DNA from: Megaleporinus macrocephalus
Taxonomy: Eukaryota; Chordata; Actinopteri; Characiformes; Anostomidae
Direction of reading: 5' to 3'
Length of the DNA: 64,000 nucleotides
Assembly (NCBI GenBank): GCA_021613375.1
Contig: CM038715.1
Coordinates: forward strand, 43,892,496-43,956,495
Below, piece by piece: positions 12,201 to 25,200 of the stretch. Each line of letters begins with the position of its first letter. The first letter of the stretch is position 1. The notes beneath the pieces were generated by a model that saw nothing but the letters and a program-made list of their open reading frames with translations, was not told where the DNA came from and made no database searches. A program made the position numbers and the translations under genes.

Positions 12201-13747
12201 TGGTCAGTACGGTGGTGTAGTGGTTAGTACGGTGGTGTAGTGGTTAGTATGGTGGTGTAGTGGTTAGTATGGTGGTGTAGTGGTCAGTATGGTGGTGTAG
12301 TGGTTAGTATGGTGGTGTAGTGGTTAGTATGGTGGTGTAGTGGTTAGTAAGGTGGTGTCGTGGTTAGTATGGTGGTGTAGTGGTTAGTACGGTTGTGAAG
12401 TGGTTAGTATGGTGGTGTAGTGGTCAAAACGGTGGTGTAGTGGTTAGTACGGTGGTGTAGTGGTTAATACGGTGGTGTAGTCATTAGTATGGTGGTGTAG
12501 TGGTCAGTATGGTGGTGTAGTGGTTAGTATGCTGGTGTAGTGGTCAGTATGGTGGTGTAGTGGTCAGTATGGTGGTGTAGTGGTCAGTATGGTGGTGTAG
12601 TGTTTAGTAGGGTGGTGTAGTGGTTAGTACGGTCGTGTAGTGGTCAGTATGGTGGTGTAGTGGTTAGTATGGTGGTGTAGTGGTTAGTACGGTGGTGTAG
12701 TGGTCAGGATGGTGGTGTAGTGGTCAGTATGGTGGTGTAGTGGTCAGTACGGTGGTGTAGTGGTTAGTACGGTGGTGTAGTGGTCAGTACGGTTGTGTAG
12801 TGGTTAGTACGTTGGTGTAGTGGTCAGTATGGTGGTGTAATGGTTAGTATGGTGGTGTAGTGGTTAGTATGGTGATGTAGTGGTTAGTATGGTGGTGTAG
12901 TGGTTAGTACGGTGGTGTAGTGGTTAGTATGGTGGTGTAGTGGTTAGTATGGTGGTGTAGTGGTTAGAACGGTGGTGTAGTGGTTAGTATGGTGGTGTAG
13001 TGGTTAGTACGGTGGTGTAGTGGTTAGTACCGTTGTGTAGTGGTTAGTATGGTGGTGTAGTGGTTAGTACGGTGGTGTAGTGGTTAGTATGGTGGTGTAG
13101 TGGTTAGTATTGTGGTGTAGTGGTTAGTTTGGTGGTGTAGTGGTTAGTACGGTGGTGTAGTGGTTAGTACCGTGGTGTAGTGGTCAGTACGGTGGTGTAA
13201 TCGTTAGTATGGTGGTGTAGTGGTCAGTACGGTGGTGTAGTGGTTAGTACGGTGGTGTAGTGGTTAGTATGGTGGTGTAGTGGTTAGTATGGTGGTGTAG
13301 TGGTCAGTATGGTGGTGTAGTGGTTAGTATGGTGGTGTAGTGGTTAGTATGGTGGTGTAGTGGTTAGTATGGTGGTGTAGTGGTCAGTATGGTGGTGTAA
13401 TCGTTAGTATGGTGGTGTAGTGGTCAGTACGGTGGTGTAGTGGTTAGTACGGTGGTGTAGTGGTTAGTATGGTGGTGTAGTGGTTAGTATGGTGGTGTAG
13501 TGGTCAGTATGGTGGTGTAGTGGTTAGTATGGTGGTGTAGTGGTTAGTACGGTGGTGTAGTGGTTAGTACGGTGGTGTAGTGGTTAGTATGGTGGTGTAG
13601 TGGTTAGTATGGTGGTGTAGTGGTTAGTACGGTGGTGTAGTGGTCAGTATGGGGGTGTAGTGGTTAGTATGGTGGTGTAGTGGTCAGTATGGTGGTGTAG
13701 TGGTCAGTATGGTGGTGTAGTGGTCAGTATGGTGGTGTAGTGGTCAG
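9210..13747 (+). repeat. 20-bp minisatellite, block 3 (about 227 copies)
   Basis: The longest block of the GGTGGTGTAGTGGTTAGTAC family, 4.5 kb in unbroken 20-bp register. Its variants are more varied than in blocks 1 and 2 (GGTTGTG, GGTGATG, AGTACC and others). The right half contains a 1020-bp higher-order repeat (see 11321-13360). The last monomer runs directly into the body of a tRNA-derived repeat at 13748. Confidence 0.97.
11321..13360 (+). repeat. Two copies of a 1020-bp higher-order repeat (51 monomers each)
   Basis: Rare variant monomers recur exactly 1020 bp apart: TCATTAGTAT at 11461 and 12481, TTAGTACCGTTGTG at about 12003 and 13023, TCGTTAGTAT at 12181 and 13201, TTAGTTTGG at about 12103 and 13123, and AAGGTGGTGTCG at about 11329 and 12349. 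The copies differ by a few substitutions. Confidence 0.88.
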
Positions 13748-13880
13748 CACTGTCTCTGGGTTGGATTCCCGGTCTGGGTGGTTCTGTGTGGAGTGTGTAT
13801 GTTCTCTCTGTGTTTGAGTGGGTTCCTCCGGGTTCTCTGGTTTCCTCCCACAGTCTAAACACATGCATGTTAGGATGTTA
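13748..13880 (+). mobile_element. tRNA-derived dispersed repeat (SINE-like), body
   Basis: After the last minisatellite unit the sequence continues CAGCACTGTCTCTGGG. It then has a B-box-like GGTTGGATTCC at 13759-13769 (one mismatch to GGTTCRANTCC) and the well-known fish repeat body with GTTCTCTCTGTG and TTTCCTCCCACAGTC. The normal 5' end of this repeat family is a GGTGGTGTAGTGGTTAGCAC-type segment, which is the minisatellite monomer. A diverged relative lies on the minus strand at 58405-58552. Confidence 0.75.
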
Positions 13881-15060
13881 GTAAATTATATAACTGACTT
13901 CATGTTTAAGCTTCATAACAAATGTGTGTAACTTTAATTTAAGGGTCCTTTTATCAATACAATGTTATTTACTTCTTAAAACAGCTACAGAATCCTGAGA
14001 TTATGGAATAAACTGTTTATAAATTCTAAAGCAATGCTTTATAAATATGTAATTCAATGCTTATACATGTATTAGAAAACTTGTGCATGAATGTTTGGAC
14101 CCACAAGGAGATCCTGGCGATGTTAGTGGTGAAATAATTCTTTGTTAATGGATGTGTTATAGAAATAGTAATGTTATTGTAATAACATAGTAATAATCAT
14201 TACATAACATATTCATGTGTTGTTCACTGGGTTATGGTTTTGCTTAATAACAGTGTTATAAATGAATGGGAAGAATATCTGTTACTTTAAAGCTCCAGCT
14301 GCCAATATGATGTCATTTATTTCAGAAAACAGCTTACATCATCGTTAAGTATTACTTAATAAATATGTTATACAATGCTTATATGTGTGTTATAAAGTGT
14401 CTGAGTTGTAAAATTGTGTAGAAGTGGTTAAATGACATCATGCATGAAGCTTCTCGGAACAGATAAGTCTTAAGAAGAGAGAGATCAATAACGGTGAACC
14501 ATCACTAGTTCTTTAGTTTAGCTTGAGACCTTGATCCACGTCTGAGGAACCGGAACTAAAGCTCTGATGGTCTTACAGTGAGTTGCTATGTTAAAGAATG
14601 AAGTCATTCAGCTCTCAACTGGAAGGTCCTCCTCTAAACTTTGATCAGGCTCGATAAGATGCTGCTGTTCATCTGTTCTGGGAAGGAGACAGAACGTTCT
14701 TCACATCGTGGTTCAGATGTTCAGAAAGAACGTCTCTCAGTGAGTGGTCTCAGTGAAGGAACTGGGCCGAGCGTCCCGCTGAAGTAAACAGACTTGTTTA
14801 CGAGACTATTGTAGAGCTTGTAAGTGAGAAAAGTAGGTTTATTGTCCATATGAGCCTCAGAGCCTCTGTACCCTGACTGGAGTGACTTGGCTGCCCTCTT
14901 CAGGTAAAAGAGTGACATTACATAGAATTTACTTCATATCATTCATATCAGTTAAAATCACCTCCATTCAGAGTAAACATCATGTACTTCACACGTACGT
15001 CCCTTCAGCTCATATAAACAATTTATCACAGCTTCTGTATAGACACAGATTCAGAGTATT
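13881..15060. other. AT-rich non-coding stretch
   Basis: No exon or clear repeat. Several short TTATAAA and TAATAA-rich segments suggest old MITE-like debris, but no boundaries could be set. Confidence 0.5.
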
Positions 15061-15063
15061 TAG

Positions 15064-15640
15064 TGTGAGATGGTTCAGATGGTGTTTACAGTGGTGGTGA
15101 TGATGTTTACAGTGGTGGTGATGATGTTTACAGTGGTGGTGATGGTGTTTACAGTGATGGTGGTGATGGTGTTTACAGTGGAGGTGATGTTTACAGTTGT
15201 TCTGAGCTTGTTTACAGTGGTTGTGAGACTATTTACAGTGATGGTGTTGTTTACAGTGATGCTGATGTTGTTTACAGTGGTGGTGATGGTGTATACGGTG
15301 GCTCAGATGTTGTTTACAGGGATGGTGATGATGTTTACAGTGGTAGTGATGATGTTTACAATGGTTCAGATGTTTACAATGGTGGTGATGTTTACAGTGG
15401 TGGTGGTGATGTTTACAGTGGTGGTGATGGTGTTTACAGTGGTGGTGGTGATGTTTACAGTGGTGTTGATGGTGTTTGCAGTGGTTGTGATGGTGATGTT
15501 TACAGTGGTGGTGGTGATGTTTATAGTGTTGGTGATGGTGTTTACAGTGGTGATGGTGTTTACGTGGTGATGGTGTTTACAGTGGTGGTGATGGTGTTTA
15601 CAGTGGTGGTGATGGTGTTTACAGTGGTGGTGATGGTAAC
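15064..15640 (+). repeat. Minisatellite of roughly 18-21-bp units rich in GTTTACAGTGG
   Basis: Irregular tandem units of the form TGGTGGTGATGGTGTTTACAG with length variants. Both strands stay open by chance (a Val/Phe/Thr/Met-rich frame on the plus strand, a His/Thr/Asn-rich frame on the minus strand). Neither has any sign of being a gene. Confidence 0.93.
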
Positions 15641-16406
15641 CAGGGGTCTCCATATCTACAAGACACACATACACATTGTATTTACTATAAACCCACCAGT
15701 GGAGCTACACGTGTCTTCTGAGTTTATCTGGATGTTGATGGTAAAATGTGGAAGATCTGAAAATACTAAGTTTTCTTTGGGGACTATTTGAACCTCACAG
15801 CGTCCTGCATGTATCCCTCCACCATGAATGGAGTTTAAGACTGAGATCTTCTCTAAACTATCATAAACAGCGTCTCAGAATCAGACAGTGTATTTATAAC
15901 ATCTACTGTAAGAACTTTCTGTGAGGAGCTTTTAGAGGAGGACGTCTGGTTCCATTTACCTCCACTGTGAATGGTTCTGACTGTATCTAGAACAGAAAGT
16001 TTCACACAAAACCACTCAAGTGTATGTGTAAGTATGTGAAGGGTCTCACAGGTTGTGCAAGCACAAGTAGACAAATCCTAATTTCTAGTGTGCTGCTGTG
16101 TTCCAGTTCCCTGGAGGCTGGGAATGTGGTCCTGTGGAGCTTGTTAGGATTTCTAAAGTCTCTTGTTTTAAAGCGTTCCCGACTCAATCACTCATCACTG
16201 ATTAGTCAACATTGAATCAACCTTCTTCACCTGTAAATTCTACTGTGTACACACCATTCTGGTATTTTTATCAGAGAGTCTTCACTACATCACCTTCAAA
16301 CATCGTTTTGTGGTCTAGTTGGCTGAAAAACACTGTCCTAACAAAAATCTTCAAGCAGAAACACAAAACACCACAAATCTCTCAAACAAAAGACCCAATA
16401 TGGTTC
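15641..16406. other. Non-coding, 3' of tmem273
   Basis: Downstream flank of tmem273. No further exon or known repeat is recognised. Confidence 0.5.
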
Positions 16407-16412
16407 TTTATT
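16407..16412 (-). terminator. tmem273: Poly(A) signal AATAAA of tmem273
   Basis: AATAAA on the minus strand 65-70 nt past the stop codon at 16480-16478. It is the expected distance for a short 3' UTR and supports 16478-16600 as the terminal exon. Confidence 0.7.
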
Positions 16413-16477
16413 GATCAGTCAGTAGTACATTCATTGGCTAATTGTACCAATCAATCCAATCAATTACGTACGCTCCC

Positions 16478-16600
16478 TTAAAAACGACTTTTCCGAAATT
16501 TAGAAGCATGGAAAGCTGCGTTCCTCATGGTTTCACCAGTTCTCTGAGCTGCTGGTCGTCCGAGCTGAGCCAACCGCTGCAGTAGTTTTGCTAAATCCAC
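16478..16600 (-). CDS. tmem273: tmem273 exon 5 (cytoplasmic tail, stop)
   Basis: Acceptor GTGATTACAG|GTGGAT, phase 0, then 40 codons starting [14 protein letters not shown] and ending in the basic KFRKSRF before TAA. The first part could form an amphipathic helix. A poly(A) signal follows. I do not recognise this tail from the mammalian protein, so the exon rests on phase, splice and poly(A) evidence. Confidence 0.68.
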   Translation of the reverse strand: MDLAKLLQRLAQLGRPAAQRTGETMRNAAFHASKFRKSRF

Positions 16601-17790
16601 CTGTAATCACATTGGTAAGGTAAACGAGGAGGACTGTTATTATTTCATCACTGTAATTAGCATTAAGATTATCTGGAACTGTAGAAGAATACTAGCTTCA
16701 CCTTATGTGTACTGGGTGGAGGGTCTTCTCACCGAGTCATCTGAAAGGAGAGCAGTTTGGATGTTAGCTATGTGACTGGTTGAGAGATGAAGTTTGCTGT
16801 ACATGGCGTGTACTGAACACTGACCTGAGGGTTCGTTGTCAAGCATGTGTCGTTTAATCATGCAGACCTTCACAGCGAGGAAGCAGGCCGCGAAGAACAG
16901 GCCAATCCCCGTTCCTATCACTGCATATTTCACTTCTGAGGCTCGGGGAGAAGGTAGTACCGAGAGAGAGAGAGGAACATCATTGAACAATATAATATAA
17001 TATTAATATTTAATACACATATTGACAAAACAATAACACACCCAGACGTAAATGTGGGTCTGTTTCCTTCGCTGACCTATAGAGAGGCTCTCAGAGGCTA
17101 CTGCTGGGTCGTGTATCTCTTGGTGAGAGATCTGCTGCCTCTACGAGTCACTCAAAGATATCCAGTCCAGTTACAGACTTTGAGAGGCACATCGTCAGAC
17201 TGAGAGAAACAGGAGGTCAGTTCCACCAACTGACCAACATCAAGTCTGTACTGTCGGAGCTGTTAGGAGGTGTTGGGGTCAGTGGTTACGTAAAGGCATA
17301 TAAACATGGTGAACAGGCTCAGGACCCACCCAGAGAGGAGAGACCACCAGTAGAGAGGATAGTATGATCCATCAACAAGCACGAGCAGCTCCCACAGTTT
17401 CCTGGAAACATATTGTCTTTAGAGACAAATCCAGGTTCTGTTGGGATCCGGTACTGGTTGGGTTTGAGTATGGAGCCTCCTGGAGATGCTGTGGAGCGAC
17501 ACTGATTGAACCACCTGCTGGTGTGATGATCTTGGTAGCATCACTATGACAGTCGGCCCCCCTAGTAGTGATACGAGGGTCACTAACAGCTCAGACATAT
17601 CTGCAGAACGTCCACATGGGTGTCCTCTCATAGCAGAACTTCCAGCTGGATAATGTTCCACACACAGTGAGGGTCCCACAGGAACGTCTCCACCAGATCC
17701 GAACACTTCCTTGTTCTCACCAGGTTTATCACCAGTCCAGCATTTATGGGTCCAGCTGGGACAGCAGTTTGGGCTTCTATGACTAAAGGA

Positions 17791-17871
<81 letters not shown>

Positions 17872-20800
17872 CTGGACTCTGGGGTGGTCAGTCCATTCAG
17901 TGATATTGAGGTTCTGGACTCTGGGGTGGATAGTTCATTCAGTGGTGTTGAGGTTCTGGACTCTGGGGTGGATAGTCCATATAGTGGTGTTGAGGTTCTG
18001 GACTCTGGGGTGGATAGTCCATTCAGTGGTGTTGAGGTTCTGGACTCTGGGGTGGTCAGTCCATTCAGTGGTGTTGAGGTTCTGGACCCTGGGGTGGACA
18101 GTCCATTCAGTTGTGTTAAGGTATTGGACTCTGGGGTGGTCAATCCATTCAGTGGTATTGAGGTTCCCACAGTGTTGAGGTGTCTTCTCACCTGTGGATG
18201 TTCTAAGATCTGAAACAGTTTGGGGTTCTCCTGTATCTCAGAGATCAAAGTGCTGGTTATCTGATGGAAGGACAGTGTTGGCGGGACTAGCTGGTCTTCC
18301 AGGTGGTTGTTAGGAGTCTCTAGCTCTTAATCAGTTATCACTTATTATTATTATGCAGGTGGATTGTTTCATATGTGATTTCCTCACAAACATCTCCTGA
18401 AATATGAGTTTACTCTTTATATTTATATTATATATATATAGTATGTGATATAAGTAATGATAATTATTATAATAACACTGTTCAGTGGAAGTGATAACAA
18501 GTTTCTCTTACCTGGTTCATCATTAGAGGAGCCACCATCCCCTCTTACGCACCTCAGCAACGTGTCTGTAAGAACATATTTCCCCAAATTAATCTCCTTT
18601 ACAGTATCTGGCATGTGCAAATCAAGGCCTGGAATAGTCCTGCTGGATGCCCATCAAACCAGGACAGATGTTGTACCTTCCATCAGTAAATTTCTGGATA
18701 TTCAGATATGCCTTTAACATGGAGATCTCAATGTTTGTTAACTCCAAGACGTGGACTCATCTGACCGCAGCAGACTGACCTTTGGATGATCTGAGTTTAT
18801 CTACGTGTTTATATTTAACACAGTAACATGAACAAAGGCTTGAAGGCCCTCCAGCCTCTCCCCACACGGACGGAGATTTCTCCGTACGGAAGACATGAAA
18901 GGTCTTCATCAACCCAACAGTTTGGGGTGGAGATCATTTTTGGCTCTATCATGGTCCCTCCCTGTAAGAAGGGCAGCTGGGAGCGGCTCCTGGAACTCCA
19001 CTGGTGGGCTCTGGATAAAGGCTCAGTCCAGCAGCAGCCCAGTGCTGCACCTTCGTTGAGGAGTAACTAGTATCTTCACCAAAAGACACAACAGTATTAA
19101 AAGAGAAGAGAGCGAGAAACTGTAGGGAGCTCATATTAGAACTCATATTTTCCTTTAGTTTTGTAGATGACGGTTCTATATAGAACCATGAACAGTTCTC
19201 TCTACGGTGGATAATAGAACTCAGTCTCTATTGGAGGTTTCCTTTCTTTCTGAAGAGCTTCCTTGTTTGCTCCATTTCTTCCCACCGCTTCTTGGAGCTG
19301 TTGCTCCACCTCTTCTCCCGCATCCCCAGTGTTAGAGGTTCAGCAGCTCAGAGATCAGAGCTATTAGTAAAACAACAACCTGCAGCACGTAGTGCTCTAG
19401 ATATCTCAGCTAATCTTTTAGCCTTTGAGGTTTCCTCCAGTCAACGTATCTGCTCAGCAGGATGTGAACTTTAAAGAGAACTAGGATCTAGATAAAGACT
19501 GCTGGGTGTGGTGGAACCTGCTTAGGTTGCACTTACGTTAAGCATTCTTAAGTGAAAACCATGACTCTATAAAGAACCATACACTTGCCTGATTGGTTCC
19601 TTGGCGTAATAGTTCTTTAGTTTGTTGGGGAATGTGCTCATTGCGCTACATAGAAACTTTTAAAATGGTTCTAGACACTCTTAAACCAGGATGCTTGTTG
19701 GACCAGGAACACTCAAAGAACAATTTGCATGCTTGAGTGATTCTCTGCATGGTGAAATGGTTCTTTAGCTTGATGGAGAACATGTTGTGGAGAATGTGGT
19801 GCTTGATAATGATTTTTAGAACATGTGGTAGTTGTTTACTAAAGAGAATATTGCTATATTGGACCATTATCTTCATAGTAAAATGGTTCTTCAGACTTAT
19901 GGTGTATAGCTGTGTATAGAACATTTTTGAGAATGGTTCTATAGACTGGTAAAAAACGATGGTTCCTCAATGGTTCTTATGGCTCTAAATCCACACTAAA
20001 ATGTGCTTTATAAGGTTTCATGTAGCACCAACAAGGGTTCTGCTATTGTGACGATGTGAAGCTTGTAACAACAGAAGAACCCTTTTGGTGCTATATAGAA
20101 CCGCAGTATGCAGAAGCCGTCCTCCATGCAGAGGTCCACTTAAGCCTTCATCAGAGTCCACCAAGCGGCTCCTGGACTCTGATGAAGGACCGTGTTTGTG
20201 AGACGTCGCTTGTGAAATGCTGGAGCTCAGCGCACGAGCGTCACTCACCTCAACAAGCAGGAACAGGAAGTGGGCTGATGTTCATGTGGGGAGGAAGTGA
20301 GATGAGAGCTCTGATATGCTGTTCTACTTATCGGCTGCAGAACCGCTCGGCGGGGGTGCTCTAATTTATTCACTGTTAATCTGTGTGCTCTAGTTAGACA
20401 TCATGACCTCCAATATACCAATAATCAGTTCTGATTATTAATGATAATGATATCAATACTGTTAAACTACTGAGCGTAATCTGTTATAACAGCTTATAGC
20501 GTCTGCTCTGATATGGTTATAGCATGATTATATCAGTGTTATGCAGCGGCAGGGCTCTATTAAAGTGTTATCCAGTCTGGAATGACTTCATGCTCCATCA
20601 TGGATTTCTGATTTTGGAGATTTGACCTAATTTAAGAAAATCTGATAATTTGGCTTGTTTTGGTGACCCTACTCTGGGCCAGTGAGACCCACTTCCACCC
20701 TGAGTTGTCTGAAATGCTGGTTACCGTGAACAAGATGTTTATTAAACAGTTGTTAAATGGTATATATAACTCAGTAACCCCCCCCCCCCCACCCCCACCC

Positions 20801-21417
20801 CCACCCACCACCACCATCTCCTAATAAACTGCAAGTCAAGAAACAAAAACGACAGAAAAAGCAACAATAACATCAGTACAACGTAGTCTAAATCAGAATA
20901 AGCTCCTCCTCATAAATAACCCAACATCACACACTCTGTCTTTACTCCTTTAAAGCTTTTTAGATTTGATATTTTTGCTCGCGTGGGCTCGAGTTTTCAG
21001 AGGGCGTGGTTTTGACAGTTTGGGGGCGGGGCATGGGCTTCCACCCTGACTCAGCAAACTAGCGGTGGTAGCCTAGCCCTAGCTAGCTGTTTCTCCAGGT
21101 AGCATGGCTGCAGCAGGCGGAAATGATCACACAGTTAAGCCCCGCCCCCTGTTTTACTGTTTGATATGGAATTGGTATGGAATTTGAAATTGGTATGGAG
21201 CTGAATTAGAGCTGCCCCCTCTGTACATGAACAGTGGGACCACCAATCACCAACATTCTGCAGAGACATCACAGTCCCTATAGGGGGAGACACAGACTCA
21301 CAGGCTTCCACTTAACCCCTCACGCTCCAACACAGACTGAATAGACACGTTTAAATTATTTATTTGTCCATATTTTTATATTTGTTTAGATGTTGATTGT
21401 CAAACTGTAAGTAGATT

Positions 21418-21462
<45 letters not shown>

Positions 21463-21989
21463 AGAATATTTTTTGGGGTGTTTTGAGTATGTATATGCTC
21501 TGCAGGTCAATTTGACTCATAACATTATGAATATTATGTAATAGAGGAAGTTAAGAACCAAAAACTGAGTAAAATGACGCAAAATATACAAAAGTATAAC
21601 AAGGTGCCTGATGGTTGTCCAGGAGCTCTACCAGCCTGGACAGCTCAGATCCAGCACACCTAACTACATTGCTCAGCGGCCCCTGAAGGTCTTCAGTACC
21701 TGGATCAGGTGCAGTAGACTATGATTGGAGCGAAAGCCTGGAGGATGGTAGAGCTCCAGGATCGGGCAGCGCTGTCACAAAAAAACCTTAGAACATCCAC
21801 CTCAAAACTAGATATTATAGATATAAATATTAGATTTATAGAATATTTAAAAAATTCTTTAGAAAACCTGATGAGGAGCTGAAGCACTGACTGTACATTT
21901 GCTACATATATGATAAACAGTAGATGATATACACATATTTATAAATAAAATATATGGTATATATAATATATGTGGTATATACTCTTATT

Positions 21990-22047
<58 letters not shown>

Positions 22048-22175
22048 TTATTAACTATATGACTGTATATATGATATATATTGTATACACTCACTGACTT
22101 TATATATGATATATATAATATATATAACTCATTAACTGTATAAATATCATGGTCATAAATAACACTGTATGTATT

Positions 22176-22254
<79 letters not shown>

Positions 22255-25200
22255 TCATTGGTTAAAAAGGATGATTTTTATTCTGTATATATTACTTTGC
22301 ATATACATTCATTCAGATTGAGTTTATGTAGCCTACAACACAATGTGCTGCACTGCATCGTTTAGTGAATTAATTAAATAATGAGATTAATCATGATTAG
22401 TTTTTAATCATTATAAAACTTTTGCTTGGTTTAGTGAAAGTTTCTGGATACACAGTTTAAACCAACGTTTATAAACGTAACGCATACTCAGCGTTCTCAA
22501 ATTACAGAGGAGCTTGTTAATTGTCTCACTGTGGCCAGTCTACGTCCACTCTTTGTTGGCCCCTCCTCCTCTTCCTCGTCCTCCAGGGGCCACTTGTGTA
22601 ATGTAATGTTGTGCTACACACTTCCGAGTCGTGGGCCGAAGGCCATCTAAAATTAGCATTAACCCACACTGTGGGGATCTTCACTGCTGATGACCTGTCC
22701 AGCTATTTTCAGTCCCAGCTCCTTTCAGAGGAATGTCCGTTGGGGTCAGGTCAGGTGACCAGTTTGACCAATCAAGAACCTTCCACCTTGCTACAAACTA
22801 AAGTGTTGAGGACTTTAGTAGGATCTGGGCGGTTCAACAGCCTGTGTCCACATATGAGATCATCCAGAAACATTGAGGTCTTCAGTTCAGGCTATAAATG
22901 TTAAAGCTAAATAAACCTATGATAATTCTAATTTCTGCTGGTGCCCATAAGAGGTTCCAGTATTATGTAATCTAAGGTACTAGTGATTCACATGAACCAC
23001 GGTTGGCAGTTCTAGATTAAACATGAACATGCAATTGGTTCCACCTCCTTTCAAAATCAAACCATGACTGGTTGACTCCTCTGTCACGTCCTAGTCATGT
23101 TTGTAGTTGATCTAATGCTGTAAGGCCTTCAGTGGAGCTCTTCAAATCCTAGTCAATGGGAGCTCTCACTCAGCTGTAGGACTCCCTGAAGGTTTCTCGC
23201 TGTATGAGATGTTAGATGTTGAATCAGGAGCTCCTGTATTTTATTATGAAACTGGTTTATAAAGCTCCTCTAAATACATCTCCTCGAAATGAAATGTTGT
23301 TCCGTGTGATGTACCTGTTGAAACTCTTCTTAGGGTGTCAGTTTTGTTATAACGGGATGAGACCCTCACTTCGCGTGGAAGGAGCTGCAGTCTGAGGTAT
23401 GTTAGTCCAGCTTACTGTCAAAGTAGCAACATCAGATTATACTGAGTTAAAGGGTTACCAGGGAAACGAGAGTTAAAGGAGAAGCCAGCTGCTTCTAGGT
23501 GCGATCTTGACCTACAGGTAGAGAGGCTCCACAGCTTCATATCTCATTAGCATTAGAAAACAATACTAATGTCTGTTGATATGTTGTTCATTACACTGTT
23601 AACTCACCAAAATGAGGATATTTTATATTTATTCAATTGTCATTTTTATTTTAATTTTAATTGTTTAATGAAAGTACTAGGTTTAGAATCCAGTTTAAAA
23701 GTTGGTACCACTTTACCATAGGCCTAGTTTATGTGGTTTATTAATGAATGAATTTATTAATAGTTACTTATTTTAAGTCATTAACACTGTACTAGGCATT
23801 AGTAAACAGGTCTAACACATTATTGTGTGATGAATATAAATTTCTGTTAAAGGTTTTAATACTGACTGACAAAAAAAGACAATGTAAGATCCACAAAGAT
23901 CAAAATCTGAGCTTTAACTGTGTAAATAAAGGCGGGTTCACTGTTTTAACTGCTTATTAATGGTTTTAAGATGTTTATGACCTAGTTAATAACCATTAAT
24001 AAACTCTTTATAATAATCCCATTACAAAGGTAGTCTTATTCTAAAACCAGAACGTTTTATATAAGCATTTAAATATGTACATAAATATAAAATACCATAA
24101 TAGATATGATGAATTTACTGGTGATCTAACTATAAACACCACCCACACTGCCCACTGTTAAATTTTATATACTTATTGGGAAGTCCTGTTTTTGGGGCTC
24201 GGCAGTGGTGTGTGACCTGCACTGAACCCTCTGAGGTTACGCTGGTGTAGTATTGGTGTTTATCTGTTCATCAAGTTAAAGGTTTGTGATTAGGAGATGT
24301 GTTTTCATGGTCTGCCAAGTGTTTAAGATGTGTGCTTTCATGGTCTGCCAGGTTGGTTGCCTTGTGTTTCTGCTTTACAACTATATAAACCCAGTTTGTG
24401 TCTCTGGTATCCTGATATCTCAGCCTCATCGACTCTTCTTTCACCCTCAGTTTGAGGCCAAACAGCAACAAATCCAACTAGCAAGGCCACATTTAGAACC
24501 AACTCTGGGCTTCATGGTCAGGGCTGCTCAAAGTCAGTCTAGATCACTGGCGAACCTACAAAAGACCTTCATGGTAGTAATTTAGTACAGAAGATACACG
24601 TTCATCACTTACTCATTTTTTAACCCACGAATACAAATACTTTCATCATATTTAAGCTGAATGTGCACATATGATGACTTTGCATTGCTAGACTGTGAGT
24701 AACCAGTAAACTTTCCAGGAGATCCACCAAGAAAACATCTAATAGCTGAGCTGCAACTGTTACATCATTTGCCTTGAGACCAAACAGCAGCAAACCCAAC
24801 AAGCCAATGTCACGTTTAGAATCAACTCTAGGCTTCATGGTCAGGGCTGCTCAAAGTGAGGCCCATGAACTCAAAGCTGGCCTAGGTTGCCCCCCAACCC
24901 ATAAACGTACAAACCACCTTCATGGTAACTGTCCTAGATTGACAGAAGCACTTATTCCAGTAGGCCTCACTTATCACGAGGGTTACAGTCACCTACTTTG
25001 ATGTGAGGTTGAGATAACATCGATGTCAGATGTGGGTTCTTTATCTGGCTGTAGGTTGTCACGACACCTTCTGAGGTGACTTCGTAGCTCAGTGGGCATC
25101 ATAGTGACAGCGGCAGTTTCATTTACCCTGTTGTTCTATAGAGTCATGGAGAACGTGTTGTAGAGTGATGATGTCTGCTTGTAGCAACAGAAGAACCCTT

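Noticed and set aside
1563..13747. CRISPR-like array
   Set aside because: No spacers: monomers are directly adjacent, and this is a vertebrate genome.
13748..13880. Functional tRNA gene
   Set aside because: Only a B-box-like site and a repeat body; no cloverleaf or anticodon arm can be drawn.
15070..15674. Val/Phe-rich and His/Asn-rich frames as membrane or metal-binding proteins
   Set aside because: Low-complexity minisatellite translated in both directions.
16703..16740. Terminal tmem273 exon ending at TAA 16705-16703
   Set aside because: Possible as an alternative, but the strong GTGAGA donor after 8 nt, the phase-matched exon at 16600-16478 and the poly(A) signal behind it favour the longer model.
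17628..18248. 206-codon minus frame with STPESRT repeats
   Set aside because: It runs through the 42-bp minisatellite and a TA microsatellite into the Tc1 relic; no coherent protein.
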